Below are positions 1 through 10,227 of a stretch of DNA of 64,000 nucleotides, one piece after another. The notes under the pieces are model-generated. The model made no database searches. It was given only the letters and a program-made list of their open reading frames with translations, and had not been told where the DNA came from. A program made the translations under genes and the position numbers. Origin of the DNA: Calothrix sp. NIES-3974 (lineage in GTDB: Bacteria; Cyanobacteriota; Cyanobacteriia; Cyanobacteriales; Nostocaceae); assembly GCF_002368395.1 (NCBI RefSeq), contig NZ_AP018254.1, positions 2,108,001-2,172,000 on the forward strand, read 5' to 3'. Numbering within the stretch: position 1 is the first letter of the stretch; the number at the start of each line of letters is the position of its first letter.

Positions 1-434
<434 letters not shown>

Positions 435-776
435 GGGTTGACAGTTCACAGTTGACCGTTAATGGTGTGTTGATTGTCAACTGAGATTTTTCGGTGCTTG
501 ACTTTGACTGGAGAAAATTAGCTTGTAAACGAAGGGAGTAGCTAATATGTACTGTCTAATACCACTTACTACTCCCTACTCCCTAGAGCCTGCTGTATTA
601 CCGCTTGTGCGTCTACACTTTCAAGTCAGGAACGGGCTATTTTGGTGTCTACTCCGTGTGTTTGGAACTGCGATCGCTTGCTTCCCACCCTACTTAGCAT
701 TCATTGCGGTTAGTCAAACACAAAATTTTCTCGCTCTTGCCATCTCCAACTATCTAAACCAGAATCCACAATCCAG
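435..776 (+). other. rpoB-rpoC1 spacer with inverted repeats
   Basis: No gene is supported in this 342-base spacer. It holds a GTTGACA ... TGTCAAC inverted repeat just after the rpoB stop (about 437-482), a run of 'actccctactccct' type low-complexity repeat near 568-590, and CCACAATCC-type heptamers touching the rpoC1 start. A 77-codon open frame at 547-780 is built from these repeats and overlaps the rpoC1 start, so it is not called. The spacer is long for an rpo operon and probably grew by repeat insertion. Confidence 0.6.
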
Positions 777-2654
777 ATGAGAACAGTTCAAAATAATCAA
801 TTTGACTACGTAAAAATTGGCTTGGCTTCACCCGAACGAATTCGTCAATGGGGTGAAAGGACTTTACCTAATGGTCAGGTGGTCGGCGAAGTCACAAAAC
901 CAGAAACAATCAACTACCGGACTTTAAAACCGGAAATGGACGGATTGTTCTGTGAACGTATATTTGGTCCAGCCAAAGATTGGGAATGCCACTGTGGTAA
1001 ATATAAACGTGTGCGCCATCGGGGGATAGTCTGCGAACGTTGTGGAGTGGAAGTTACTGAGTCCCGCGTTCGTCGTCATCGGATGGGGTATATCAAACTT
1101 GCGGCTCCAGTTGCTCACGTTTGGTATCTTAAAGGTATCCCCAGTTATATTTCGATTTTGCTCGATATGCCCCTGCGTGATGTTGAGCAAATAGTGTATT
1201 TTAACTCCTATGTTGTCCTCAGCCCTGGGAATGCGGAAACCTTAACCTACAAGCAATTGTTAACCGAAGACCAGTGGCTAGAAATTGAAGACCAAATCTA
1301 CAGTGAAGATTCCCAGCTAGTTGGTGTGGAAGTGGGAATTGGCGCTGAGGCATTATTGCGCTTACTCGCTGATATTAATTTAGAACAGGAAGCGGAAAAC
1401 TTACGGGAAGAAATTACCCTGGCAAAAGGACAAAAACGGGCAAAATTAATTAAACGTTTGCGGGTGATTGATAACTTTATTGCCACGGGTTCTAAACCGG
1501 AATGGATGGTGATGACCTATATCCCCGTGATTCCCCCCGATTTACGACCGATGGTACAACTAGATGGTGGTCGATTTGCCACCAGTGACCTGAATGATTT
1601 GTACCGTCGGGTAATTAACCGGAATAATCGCTTGGCCAGATTACAGGAAATTTTGGCACCGGAAATCATTGTCCGCAATGAAAAACGGATGTTACAAGAA
1701 GCCGTGGATGCCTTAATTGATAATGGCCGACGGGGACGGACGGTGGTAGGTGCAAATAACCGACCCTTGAAATCCCTATCTGACATTATTGAGGGTAAAC
1801 AGGGACGCTTCCGCCAAAACCTTCTGGGTAAACGGGTTGACTATTCGGGACGTTCGGTAATTGTAGTGGGACCGAAATTAAGTATCCACCAGTGTGGTTT
1901 ACCCAGGGAAATGGCCATTGAGTTGTTCCAACCCTTCGTGATTAATCGGTTAATTCGCAGTGGCATGGTGAATAATATTAAGGCTGCGAAAAAATTGATT
2001 TCCCGTGCTGATCCCCAGGTATGGGATGTGTTAGAGGAGGTAATCGAAGGACACCCAGTCATGCTCAACCGTGCGCCGACCCTACACCGTCTGGGGATTC
2101 AGGCATTTGAGCCGATTTTGGTAGAAGGAAGGGCAATTCAACTACATCCTTTGGTTTGTCCGGCATTTAACGCCGACTTTGACGGAGACCAAATGGCGGT
2201 GCATGTGCCCTTATCCCTGGAATCACAGGCAGAAGCACGGTTATTAATGTTGGCTTCTAATAACGTATTGTCTCCGGCAACTGGTAGACCCGTAATTACA
2301 CCTAGCCAAGACATGGTTTTAGGTGCTTATTATCTAACTGCGGAAAATCCCAAAGCCACCAAGGGAGCAGGTAAGTATTTTGCTTCTTTAGATGATGCGA
2401 TTATGGCCTTTGAATTGGGGCAAGTGGATTTACATGCCTATGTTTACGTTCGTTTTGATGGGGAAGTGGAATCACCAGAAGCAGATAAGCAACCCCTAGA
2501 AGAAATTAAAAACGAAGACGGCACGATTACTCGGATTTATAAGTACAGACGTGTTCGTGAAGATAGGGATGGGAATATTTTGTCTCAGTATATTTACACG
2601 ACACCGGGACGTGTGATTTATAACAAAGCGATTCAGGATGCATTGGCAAGTTAG
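777..2654 (+). CDS. rpoC1: RNA polymerase gamma subunit (N-terminal beta-prime)
   Basis: This is the cyanobacterial gamma subunit, equivalent to the N-terminal part of bacterial beta-prime, and part of the transcribing core enzyme. The zinc-binding cysteines are at residues 71, 73, 86 and 89 (CHCG ... CERCG). The catalytic magnesium loop NADFDGD lies near residue 465, and the [13 protein letters not shown] and [16 protein letters not shown] blocks are intact. The 625-residue length is normal. The ATG at 777 fits the conserved N-terminus ([20 protein letters not shown]) but has no obvious Shine-Dalgarno sequence; a short CCACAATCC repeat abuts it. It is cotranscribed in all likelihood with rpoB and rpoC2. 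Confidence 0.98.
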   Translation: MRTVQNNQFDYVKIGLASPERIRQWGERTLPNGQVVGEVTKPETINYRTLKPEMDGLFCERIFGPAKDWECHCGKYKRVRHRGIVCERCGVEVTESRVRRHRMGYIKLAAPVAHVWYLKGIPSYISILLDMPLRDVEQIVYFNSYVVLSPGNAETLTYKQLLTEDQWLEIEDQIYSEDSQLVGVEVGIGAEALLRLLADINLEQEAENLREEITLAKGQKRAKLIKRLRVIDNFIATGSKPEWMVMTYIPVIPPDLRPMVQLDGGRFATSDLNDLYRRVINRNNRLARLQEILAPEIIVRNEKRMLQEAVDALIDNGRRGRTVVGANNRPLKSLSDIIEGKQGRFRQNLLGKRVDYSGRSVIVVGPKLSIHQCGLPREMAIELFQPFVINRLIRSGMVNNIKAAKKLISRADPQVWDVLEEVIEGHPVMLNRAPTLHRLGIQAFEPILVEGRAIQLHPLVCPAFNADFDGDQMAVHVPLSLESQAEARLLMLASNNVLSPATGRPVITPSQDMVLGAYYLTAENPKATKGAGKYFASLDDAIMAFELGQVDLHAYVYVRFDGEVESPEADKQPLEEIKNEDGTITRIYKYRRVREDRDGNILSQYIYTTPGRVIYNKAIQDALAS

Positions 2655-2682
2655 GTAGAATCGTCGCCAAACCAAAATAATC

Positions 2683-2708
2683 GTGGTCGGAGTCCCTTCC
2701 CCGACCAC
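2683..2708 (+). other. Hairpin in the rpoC1-rpoC2 spacer
   Basis: GTGGTCGG (2683-2690) and CCGACCAC (2701-2708) form a perfect 8-bp stem with a 10-base loop, 29 bases after the rpoC1 stop. No T-run follows, so it is not a standard terminator. It could be an mRNA processing or stabilising element, or just another interspersed repeat. The rest of the 191-base spacer contains CCAAATCGAAAATTC-type heptamers close to the rpoC2 start. Confidence 0.5.
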
Positions 2709-2845
2709 AACAATGTCCCTTTTTGGGGTGGAAAGGGAGAGGAAGGAAAAAATTATCCGCCACGGATGGGGATAATTAATGTTCAAAAAGCCTCCTAATC
2801 CCAAATCGAAAATTCAAAATTCTGTGACTGGGGAAGAAATTAAAA

Positions 2846-5800
2846 ATGACAAACGAAAAAGCAATTTTTCGCAACCGGATTGTTGATAAGGGTCAATTGC
2901 GCAATCTCATTTCCTGGGCATTTGTCCATTATGGGACAGCCCGGACTGCGTTGATGGCAGATAAATTAAAAGATTTGGGTTTCCGCTATGCTACGAGGGC
3001 AGGGGTTTCCATTAGTGTGGATGATTTGATGGTTCCGCCCTCAAAACGGAGTTTATTGGATGCGGCGGAGGAAGAAATTCGTTCGACAGAGGAACGATAT
3101 CAACGGGGGGAAATTACGGAAGTAGAACGTTTCCAAAAAGTAATTGATACTTGGAACGGCACATCGGAAGCCCTCAAGGATGAAGTTGTCTCCCACTTTA
3201 AGAAAACGAATCCCTTGAACTCAGTGTATATGATGGCGTTTTCCGGTGCAAGGGGAAATATTTCCCAGGTACGACAACTGGTGGGAATGCGGGGATTGAT
3301 GGCTAACCCCCAAGGACAAATTATTGACTTACCAATTAAAACCAATTTCCGTGAAGGTTTGACGGTTACTGAGTATATTATTTCCTCCTATGGAGCGAGG
3401 AAGGGATTGGTGGATACCGCCCTACGGACGGCAGACTCAGGATATTTAACTCGCCGATTGGTGGATGTGTCCCAGGACGTGATTATCCGGGAAGTTGATT
3501 GTGGGACAACTCAAGGGATTCCCTTGCGGGCCATGCGTGAGGGTGATAAAACCATGATTAAGCTATCTTCTCGGTTGCTGGGAAGGGTGGTTGCCGTCGA
3601 TGTCGTTGATCCGAAAACAGGCGAAGTGATTGCTACACGCAATACGCCCATTTCTGACGATTTAGCGAAAAGGATTGAGGATGCGGGGGTCGAAGAAGTA
3701 ATCGTGCGATCGCCGTTAACCTGTGAAGCCGCTCGCTCGGTTTGTCAACATTGTTACGGTTGGAGCTTGGCCCACGGGAAGATGGTGGACTTGGGCGAAG
3801 CAGTGGGAATTATTGCCGCCCAAAGTATTGGGGAACCGGGTACCCAGATGACCATGCGTACTTTCCACACCGGGGGAGTTTTCACCGGGGAAGTAGCTAA
3901 ACAAGTTCGGGCTGATGTCGGTGGGGTAATTAAGTTTCCCAAGAAACTGCGTACCCGTCCCTTCCGTACCCGTCACGGGGAGGACGCTTTGTACGTGGAA
4001 ATGAACGGGGTGATTACCTTGGAAGGGAGCGACGGTAAAAGTCGGGAAATCAGCGTCACCCAAGGTTCGACACTTTATATTACCGACGGTAAACAGGTGA
4101 AACTGGGACAATTAATCGCTGAGGTTGCCCTGGGAGGACGTACTAGCCGAGTAAATACGGAGAAAGCAGTCAAAGATGTGGTCTCGGATTTGGCTGGAGA
4201 GGTGAGATTTGCGGATGTAATTCCGGAACAGAAAACTGACCGCCAAGGTAATACTACAACAACGGCTGCCCGGGGAGGATTAATCTGGATTCTCGGCGGG
4301 GAAGTGTATAATTTACCACCTGGTGCTGAGTTAGTTGTCAAAGATGGGGATGAAGTTGCCACCAATGGTGTGTTAGCGGAAACCAAATTAACTAGCCAGC
4401 ATGGGGGTGTGGTGCGCCTACCGGAGGCGGCTCCCGGTAAGGGTACGCGGGAGATTGAGATTATCACCGCCAGCGTGGTGCTGGATCAGGCGACTGTGAC
4501 GGTACAGAGTTCCCAAGGACGAAATAGTTATTTGGTGACAACCGCCAATAATCAGGTTTTCAACTTGCTGGCAACTCCAGGAACAAAGGTGCAAAATGGG
4601 CAAGTGGTGGCGGAATTAGTTGACGATCATTATCGGACTACAACTGGCGGTTTGCTCAAATTTGCAGGGGTAGAAGTCCAGAAAAAAGGTAAGGCGAAAC
4701 AGGGTTACGAAGTGGTTAAGGGGGGAACACTGTTGTGGATTCCCGAAGAAACCCACGAAGTTAATAAGGATATTTCCTTGTTGTTAGTGGAAGATGGACA
4801 GTATGTCAATGCTGGGGATGAGGTAGTTAAAGATATTTTCTGCCAAAACAGTGGTGTGATCGAAGTCACCCAGAAAAATGATATTCTGCGGGAGGTGGTA
4901 ATTAAGCCCGGTGAATTGCTGATGGTGGATGACCCCGAAGCCGTGATGCAGCGCCACGAAACCTTTGTCCAACCGGGTGAGGAATTCATGGGTCAAGTAG
5001 CGACAGAACTACGCTACATTGAGTACGTAGAATCTCCGGAAGGACCAGCATTATTAAGTCGTCCCGTAGTTGAGTTCCCTGTACCGGACCATCCAGATGT
5101 GCCTTCAACGACATCGGTTAGTCAGCAAACAGGGCGTTCAATCCAAATGCGTGCCGTACAACGTACTCCCTATAAGGATTCTGAACGGGTGAAATCTGTG
5201 GAAGGGGTAGAATTATTACGGACGCAGTTGGTATTAGAAATTGACCAAGATAACGAACAGGAACATAGTAGCTCACCCCTAGCTGCGGACATCGAATTAA
5301 TCGAAGATGATAGTAATTCGGAAATTCAGCGTTTGCAATTGGTGATTTTGGAATCCCTAGTAGTTCGCCGCGATATTGCCGCAGACGCAACCCAAGGAAG
5401 TACCCAGACAAATTTGGAAGTAGAAGATGGACAAACCATTGCTCCCGGAGAAGTGGTAGCACGTACCCAAATTCTGGCGAAGGAAGGCGGTGTGGTGCGA
5501 GGTGTTCAAAAGGGAACGGAAACGGTGCGTCGTTGTCTGATTCTGCGGAAAACTGACATCGCGGAAATTACCGTCAATAGTCAACCGAACTTGAAGCCGG
5601 GTGATTTAATTATTGCTGGTACAGAAGTAAGCAAGGGTGTGTATGCCGAAGAGTCAGGACAGGTGATTGGGGTTGAAAATGTTGGTGGAGGAAAGGGAGA
5701 AACGGGTTCAGAATTGGCAACCCAAGCCTATCGGGTGACAATTCGCTCTGGACGACCCTATCGTGTTAGCCCTGGGGCAATTTTACAAGTGGAAGATGGA

Positions 5801-6934
5801 GATTTAGTCCAACGGGGTGATAACTTGGTGTTGCTCGTGTTTGAGCGGGCTAAAACCGGGGATATTATTCAGGGTTTACCTCGAATTGAGGAGTTGTTGG
5901 AAGCTCGCAAACCCAAGGAAGCTTGTTTGTTAGCTAAACGGGCTGGGGAAGTTAAACTGGTTTATGGGGATAGTGACGAAGCGATTGGCATTAAAATTGT
6001 TGAGGATAATGGCGTTGTTACAGACTATAACCTTGGACCAGGACAAAACTTGGTAGTTTCCGATGGAGAAAGGGTAGAAGCAGGACAAGCTTTAACCGAT
6101 GGACCTGCAAATCCCCACGAGATTTTGGAATTGTTCTTTAATTTGGGTTCGGAAGATGGAGCCTATGCCTGTGCAAACTATGCATTACAAAAAGTCCAAA
6201 CTTTCCTGGTGAACGAAGTACAGATGGTGTATCAATCCCAGGGGATTGATGTGGCGGATAAACATATTGAGGTGATTGTTCGCCAGATGACATCGAAGGT
6301 GCGTGTGGATGATGGCGGTGATACGACAATGCTACCGGGAGAGTTAGTGGAGTTGCGCCAAATTGAACAGGTTAACGAAGCAATGGCGATTACCGGTGGT
6401 GCGAGGGCTGAATATACACCGATGTTGTTGGGTATTACGAAAGCCTCATTGAATACGGATAGCTTTATTTCTGCTGCTTCGTTCCAAGAGACAACTAGGG
6501 TGTTAACTGAAGCTGCGATTGAGGGTAAATCTGACTGGTTACGCGGTTTGAAGGAAAACGTGATTATTGGACGTTTGATTCCTGCGGGTACTGGTTTTAA
6601 TACCTATGAGGAACCGGGGATTGTGGATGATTACACGACTGATATTAATAGTAGTGTGTTGGATGAGGTGGATGATTCGTTAGATATGGTTTTGGATGAT
6701 CGCACTGCTCGCAGCTACAATCTGGATTCGTCCTTGGGAATGGCTGATGGTACATTTGGAGGGTCTCGTCGTCCGGAACCGTCGATTTTGGATGATGATT
6801 TTATGATTCCTTCGGAAATCCGTGATTTGGATGATGACGATAGTTTCATGATGGGAATGGGTCGGGACATGGACGACGAGGATGATATGGATGATATGGA
6901 TGATGAGGATGATATGGATGATTTTGATGATTAA
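2846..6934 (+). CDS. rpoC2: RNA polymerase beta-prime subunit (C-terminal part)
   Basis: This is the second half of split beta-prime, carrying the trigger-loop region, the cleft zinc site and the large cyanobacterial insertion. Visible landmarks are [26 protein letters not shown] (bridge helix and trigger loop side), the zinc cysteines in VDCGTTQG and [13 protein letters not shown], and the C-terminal block [26 protein letters not shown]. Between about residues 340 and 950 lie the repeated sandwich-barrel hybrid motifs of the SI3 insertion (recurring GTxVxxGQxVAE patterns). The 1,362-residue length is normal. The last 30 residues are nearly all D, E and M, an unusually acidic tail. A strong terminator follows. 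Confidence 0.98.
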   Translation: MTNEKAIFRNRIVDKGQLRNLISWAFVHYGTARTALMADKLKDLGFRYATRAGVSISVDDLMVPPSKRSLLDAAEEEIRSTEERYQRGEITEVERFQKVIDTWNGTSEALKDEVVSHFKKTNPLNSVYMMAFSGARGNISQVRQLVGMRGLMANPQGQIIDLPIKTNFREGLTVTEYIISSYGARKGLVDTALRTADSGYLTRRLVDVSQDVIIREVDCGTTQGIPLRAMREGDKTMIKLSSRLLGRVVAVDVVDPKTGEVIATRNTPISDDLAKRIEDAGVEEVIVRSPLTCEAARSVCQHCYGWSLAHGKMVDLGEAVGIIAAQSIGEPGTQMTMRTFHTGGVFTGEVAKQVRADVGGVIKFPKKLRTRPFRTRHGEDALYVEMNGVITLEGSDGKSREISVTQGSTLYITDGKQVKLGQLIAEVALGGRTSRVNTEKAVKDVVSDLAGEVRFADVIPEQKTDRQGNTTTTAARGGLIWILGGEVYNLPPGAELVVKDGDEVATNGVLAETKLTSQHGGVVRLPEAAPGKGTREIEIITASVVLDQATVTVQSSQGRNSYLVTTANNQVFNLLATPGTKVQNGQVVAELVDDHYRTTTGGLLKFAGVEVQKKGKAKQGYEVVKGGTLLWIPEETHEVNKDISLLLVEDGQYVNAGDEVVKDIFCQNSGVIEVTQKNDILREVVIKPGELLMVDDPEAVMQRHETFVQPGEEFMGQVATELRYIEYVESPEGPALLSRPVVEFPVPDHPDVPSTTSVSQQTGRSIQMRAVQRTPYKDSERVKSVEGVELLRTQLVLEIDQDNEQEHSSSPLAADIELIEDDSNSEIQRLQLVILESLVVRRDIAADATQGSTQTNLEVEDGQTIAPGEVVARTQILAKEGGVVRGVQKGTETVRRCLILRKTDIAEITVNSQPNLKPGDLIIAGTEVSKGVYAEESGQVIGVENVGGGKGETGSELATQAYRVTIRSGRPYRVSPGAILQVEDGDLVQRGDNLVLLVFERAKTGDIIQGLPRIEELLEARKPKEACLLAKRAGEVKLVYGDSDEAIGIKIVEDNGVVTDYNLGPGQNLVVSDGERVEAGQALTDGPANPHEILELFFNLGSEDGAYACANYALQKVQTFLVNEVQMVYQSQGIDVADKHIEVIVRQMTSKVRVDDGGDTTMLPGELVELRQIEQVNEAMAITGGARAEYTPMLLGITKASLNTDSFISAASFQETTRVLTEAAIEGKSDWLRGLKENVIIGRLIPAGTGFNTYEEPGIVDDYTTDINSSVLDEVDDSLDMVLDDRTARSYNLDSSLGMADGTFGGSRRPEPSILDDDFMIPSEIRDLDDDDSFMMGMGRDMDDEDDMDDMDDEDDMDDFDD

Positions 6935-6966
6935 TTAATAAATAATTGGGTGATTAATTAATAGTA

Positions 6967-6997
6967 GAGACGTAGCGCTGCTACGTCTCTTTTTTTT
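6967..6997 (+). terminator. Rho-independent terminator after rpoC2
   Basis: GAGACGTAGC (6967-6976) pairs perfectly with GCTACGTCTC (6980-6989) across a 3-base loop, and eight T residues follow. It sits 33 bases after the rpoC2 stop and ends the rpo transcript. The downstream arm plus T-run is repeated at about 6998-7019 without a matching upstream arm. The stem is a member of the GAGACG/CGTCTC hairpin family found throughout this window, here doing an evident job as a terminator. Confidence 0.9.
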
Positions 6998-7034
6998 GCG
7001 CTGCTACGTCTCTTTTTTGGGATGACAACATGAA

Positions 7035-7202
7035 TAAGTAGGTGGGTGGTAAGAATTGTCGTTGGGATCAGGGAATAGGGAGAGACGCGTTAGCGTTCAG
7101 CTCCTCTGAAAGAGGCTATATCGCGTCTGTACGGGAGTAAGGCTTTGAGCCGAATTATTGGTTACGTTGCGGTTTTATGTTTAATTACACCTACCTACTT
7201 AT
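7035..7202. repeat. MITE-like element, family D copy 1
   Basis: The ends are inverted: TAAGTAGGTGGGTGGTAA on the left against a right end whose complement reads ATAAGTAGGTAGGTGTAAT. A second copy lies at 59284-59404 with the same ends and shared interior (ATTGTCGTTGGGATCAGGGA, then CCGAATTATTGGTTACGTTG). This copy carries a GAGACGCG ... CGCGTCT hairpin in its middle where the other carries a GACCC/GGGTC hairpin. It has no coding capacity, so it is probably a non-autonomous element. The rest of the 6935-7325 gap holds only the rpoC2 terminator and the upstream region of the next gene. Confidence 0.7.
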
Positions 7203-7325
7203 CAAAATAATTTCCTATTAATTGAGAGGTGCATAAAAGAGTGCAAACAAACTTATATAACTGTATAGCCAATACCAAAGGTTATAAAAAATACTTTGAC
7301 AACTTGACTACAAGGAATTACAGAT

Positions 7326-8123
7326 ATGCTTATTTCTGCGAAAAAGTCTTTATTTATAGCGATTGCAATTACTTTATCCCTAACTAGTACAGTCTTGGCT
7401 CAAGTTCCTAAACAGGGGAAATTCACTGTTGCCCAAGCATCTAATTTTACTTGTGCCCCGAAGTTGCGTACTTATATTGTCAAATCCTTGAGTACGGGAG
7501 AATTTGGTGGTGTGCGCTGTGTGAAATTTAACCCCACAACGTCTGGTTCTAGTATCCCCAGACTAGCATGGTACGGGGAAGGTCGTTGGGGTAGTAATAC
7601 CTATCGTCATGTCGGACATGGATTTATTCGGGGTTCCAAGATAGTTGGCTATGCTTCTGATATCAATGGTAACGGTGAACATACTAATGCTAATTTTCCA
7701 GGGAACTTGAATATCACAATTGTCAACGGATATAAAATTCGAGTCACAGGTGCATGGAATGAAGAATGGAACTACACAGATACTCCTGTTAATTACACTC
7801 CTCTTTCTAGACCGACAAAATGTGGTGGTTATTTTGATGAATATCGGGTTTCCGACTTAGCAGGAAGTCGTAACGGTAGGGGTTTGCGTTGCGTTTTGCG
7901 AGTTGGTGTTAGAAATACTACTTGGTTTGGTAACGGTGAATGGGAGGGTACTAACTATTCCCATTTAGGTACACTTTCTCCTGGTGGCTATGGAGCTGCT
8001 GATATTTGTGCTGCACCTTTTGGTCCTACCTGTAATCATTTTCTTGCAGGTTCTTTAAAACTAACTACTGTTTCCGGTGGATTTAATGTTACTGGAGCTT
8101 GGAGTGAGAAGTGGCGAAAGTAA
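7326..8123 (+). CDS. Secreted protein with two copies of one unknown domain
   Basis: The family is not recognised. Residues 1-25 are a Sec signal peptide ending at LAQ. The mature part contains two related halves of roughly 110 residues. The first is around 43-148 (C-x-P, then GVRCVKFNP, WYGEGRWGSNTYRHVGHG, then GNLNITIVNGYKIRVTGAWNEEW). The second is around 163-265 (C-GGYFDEY, GLRCVLRVG, WFGNGEWEGTNYSHLG, then GSLKLTTVSGGFNVTGAWSEKW). Each half has conserved cysteines and ends in the same TGAW-x-E-x-W motif, which points to an internal duplication of a beta-rich, disulfide-stabilised domain. It is monocistronic, followed by its own terminator, and likely periplasmic or extracellular. Confidence 0.8.
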   Translation: MLISAKKSLFIAIAITLSLTSTVLAQVPKQGKFTVAQASNFTCAPKLRTYIVKSLSTGEFGGVRCVKFNPTTSGSSIPRLAWYGEGRWGSNTYRHVGHGFIRGSKIVGYASDINGNGEHTNANFPGNLNITIVNGYKIRVTGAWNEEWNYTDTPVNYTPLSRPTKCGGYFDEYRVSDLAGSRNGRGLRCVLRVGVRNTTWFGNGEWEGTNYSHLGTLSPGGYGAADICAAPFGPTCNHFLAGSLKLTTVSGGFNVTGAWSEKWRK

Positions 8124-8185
8124 CTTGGGGAGGATTCCACCGTGAAAGTTACTAAAAACTAACAATTAAATTATTTCCGAACAAA

Positions 8186-8213
8186 GATGCAGCTATTAGC
8201 TGCGTCTTTTTTT
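8186..8213 (+). terminator. Rho-independent terminator
   Basis: GATGCAGCT and AGCTGCGTC form a 9-bp stem with one G-U pair and a 3-base loop, followed by seven T residues. It ends the transcript of the duplicated-domain secreted protein and insulates it from modA. Confidence 0.85.
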
Positions 8214-8356
8214 GCTGTTGATGTATTTTTAGTCGATGTCAAACATTTTTGCAGTGTGTTAGTTATACTTGCTACAGAATATGAATTGCAATTTATGTAT
8301 CAATATCCACTAAGGGTTTTTCCCAGCTTCTACCATCAGTCTCAAATGCAACCACC

Positions 8357-9172
8357 ATGAACATTAAAAGACGTTATTTACTTTTATCCGGGGTCGTAGC
8401 GGTTCTCGTTGCATTGTCTGGATTACTGCTGAATCAAGAGACATTTTTAGCTCAAAGTCTATTTGCTCAAAGACCAGTCACCCTCACCGTGTCAGGAGCG
8501 GCTGATTTAAACTATGTATTTAGGGAAATTGGTACTTTGTGGGAGAAGGAAACAGGAAATAAAGTTAGATTTAACTTCGGTTCCACTGGACAACTAGCAC
8601 AACAGATTGAACGGGGAGCACCTGTAGATTTATTTGCCGCAGCGAATAAGTCTTTTATCGAAGACCTTGACAAAAAAGGGTTAATAGTATCCAATACAAA
8701 AGCTTTGTATGGACGAGGAAGAATTACTTTGTGGACAAGGGAAGACGGTAAACTCAATCCCAAGAGTATTAGAGATTTAACCAGACCGGAATATAAAAGA
8801 ATTGCGATCGCGAATCCCGATCATGCACCCTATGGTATTGCAGCGAGGGAAGCATTGCAGTCAGTGGGTATTTGGGATACAGTCAAGCCAAGATTAGTCC
8901 TAGGGGAAAATATTCGGCAAACGCAACAATATGCGGAAACTGGTAATGTGGATGTGGCAATTGCAGCTTTATCTTTAAGTATTACCAAACCAGGAAAATG
9001 GGAGTTAATTCCGGAGAACTTACATAAACCCATTGACCAAATGTTAGCGGTGGTAAAAAGCAGTAAACATCAGCGACAAGCTCAACACTTTGCTCGGTTT
9101 ATCAATGGACCCAAAGGTAGACCGTTGATGAAAAAATATGGTTTTGTCTTACCTGGAGAGACAGTGAAATAA
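8357..9172 (+). CDS. modA: Molybdate ABC transporter, substrate-binding protein
   Basis: This is the periplasmic binding protein that delivers molybdate (or tungstate) to the ModBC channel. Residues 1-38 form a signal peptide or lipid-free anchor (RRYLLLSGVVAVLVALSGLLL ... FAQ). Typical ModA sequence follows: LTVSGAADLNYVFREIGTLWEKETGNKV, FNFGSTGQLAQQIERGAPVDLFAAA, NPDHAPYG and a C-terminal KKYGFVLP. The 271-residue length is normal. The stop codon overlaps the modB start (TAATG), so the two genes are translationally coupled. A broken second modA lies beyond modC. Confidence 0.93.
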   Translation: MNIKRRYLLLSGVVAVLVALSGLLLNQETFLAQSLFAQRPVTLTVSGAADLNYVFREIGTLWEKETGNKVRFNFGSTGQLAQQIERGAPVDLFAAANKSFIEDLDKKGLIVSNTKALYGRGRITLWTREDGKLNPKSIRDLTRPEYKRIAIANPDHAPYGIAAREALQSVGIWDTVKPRLVLGENIRQTQQYAETGNVDVAIAALSLSITKPGKWELIPENLHKPIDQMLAVVKSSKHQRQAQHFARFINGPKGRPLMKKYGFVLPGETVK

Positions 9173-9822
9173 TGGATTGGTTTCCCTATTTTTTATCGTT
9201 GCAAGTAACAGCAATGGCAACGGTATTACTGGTAATAATTGGACTAGGATTGGCAATTTTTTTAGCTCGTGTCCGCTTTCCGGGAGAAATAATTATATCA
9301 ACTGTCCTGAACCTACCCTTAGTATTACCCCCTAGCGTTGTTGGGTTTTACCTATTGCTAGCTTTAGGTCGGGGAAGTCCTGTACGGGAATGGTTTGGCA
9401 TCGATATATTATTTACATGGCAAGCAGCTGCGATCGCATCTACAGTAGTGGCTTTACCTTTGATTGTTGAAGCTGCAAGAGCAGCTATTCTCGATGTGAA
9501 TCCGGAATTAGAAGCAGCAGCACGCACTTTGGGAGATACGGAAATACAGGTGTTATGGAAAGTGACTTTACCTATGGCTCGTTCCGGGATTTTAGCCGGA
9601 TTTATCCTTGCAGTTGCTAGAGCTTTGGGTGAATTTGGTGCGACGTTAATGGTCGCAGGAAATATTCCCGAACGGACTCAGACTTTACCTTTAGCAATTT
9701 ACGATGCTGTCCAGAATCAAGAGTATGGTAAAGCCAATTTAATGGTAATAGTAATGACTTTTTGGGCTTTTTTATTACTACTGTGGGTGCGTCGTTTAGA
9801 GCAAAGTCGGAAAAAAAGTTAG
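9172..9822 (+). CDS. modB: Molybdate ABC transporter, permease
   Basis: This is the inner-membrane channel subunit, with about five hydrophobic segments. The EAA loop that docks the ATPase is plain: EAAARTLGDTEIQVLWKVTLPMARSGILAGF (roughly residues 104-134), followed by RALGEFGATLMVAGNIPERTQTLPLAIY, the ModB signature. Its start overlaps the modA stop by one base. The ATPase gene modC follows only after a 405-base repeat-filled gap. Many cyanobacteria have modB and modC fused or adjacent, so the gap is likely a later insertion. Confidence 0.94.
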   Translation: MDWFPYFLSLQVTAMATVLLVIIGLGLAIFLARVRFPGEIIISTVLNLPLVLPPSVVGFYLLLALGRGSPVREWFGIDILFTWQAAAIASTVVALPLIVEAARAAILDVNPELEAAARTLGDTEIQVLWKVTLPMARSGILAGFILAVARALGEFGATLMVAGNIPERTQTLPLAIYDAVQNQEYGKANLMVIVMTFWAFLLLLWVRRLEQSRKKS

Positions 9823-10227
9823 TAGGAGAATGCAGGAGACAGGAGATGAAGTATTAGGAGAATTTTTTTCTCAGAAGTTGGGTTTTTGTTGTACCAATTG
9901 GAAAAAATAATGCGACAAGTGAATTTTGTTAGTTAGTAGAGACGCGATATATCGCGTCTTATACAGAGTATGCGTTGCCAAAATTGTTTTGAATCGCTAT
10001 TACATGAGTGTGAATACCCCTACAGAGAAGTTAACTAGGACGAATTCAAAGAACCCCTCTCCAAAATGGAGAGGGGTTAGGGTGAGGTTCATCGAACTCA
10101 TGTCGCATAAATATTACCCTTCCTCAGCAACAGCAGTTCATCGCAAAAATTCGGTCATAATACCGATTCAGAATAGGAGACGCAATATATTGCGTCTCTA
10201 CATTTCCCTATTCCCTACTCCCTGAAA
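9823..10227. other. Repeat-filled gap between modB and modC
   Basis: No gene is supported. The gap holds a 20-bp perfect palindrome with core GCGATATATCGC at 9940-9959, a hairpin CCCCTCTCC/GGAGAGGGG followed by TTAGGGTGAGGTT (about 10053-10090), and a 22-bp perfect palindrome at 10177-10198 with core GCAATATATTGC. It ends with 'ccctattccctactccctg' low-complexity sequence against the modC start. A 99-codon open frame at 9926-10225 consists entirely of these repeats and is rejected. Confidence 0.75.

Noticed and set aside
547-780. 77-codon open frame between rpoB and rpoC1
   Set aside because: It is composed of actccctactccct-type repeats and HIP1-bearing spacer, overlaps the rpoC1 start and has no ribosome site.
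9926-10225. 99-codon open frame between modB and modC
   Set aside because: It is a direct translation of three palindromic repeats and has no protein-like composition.
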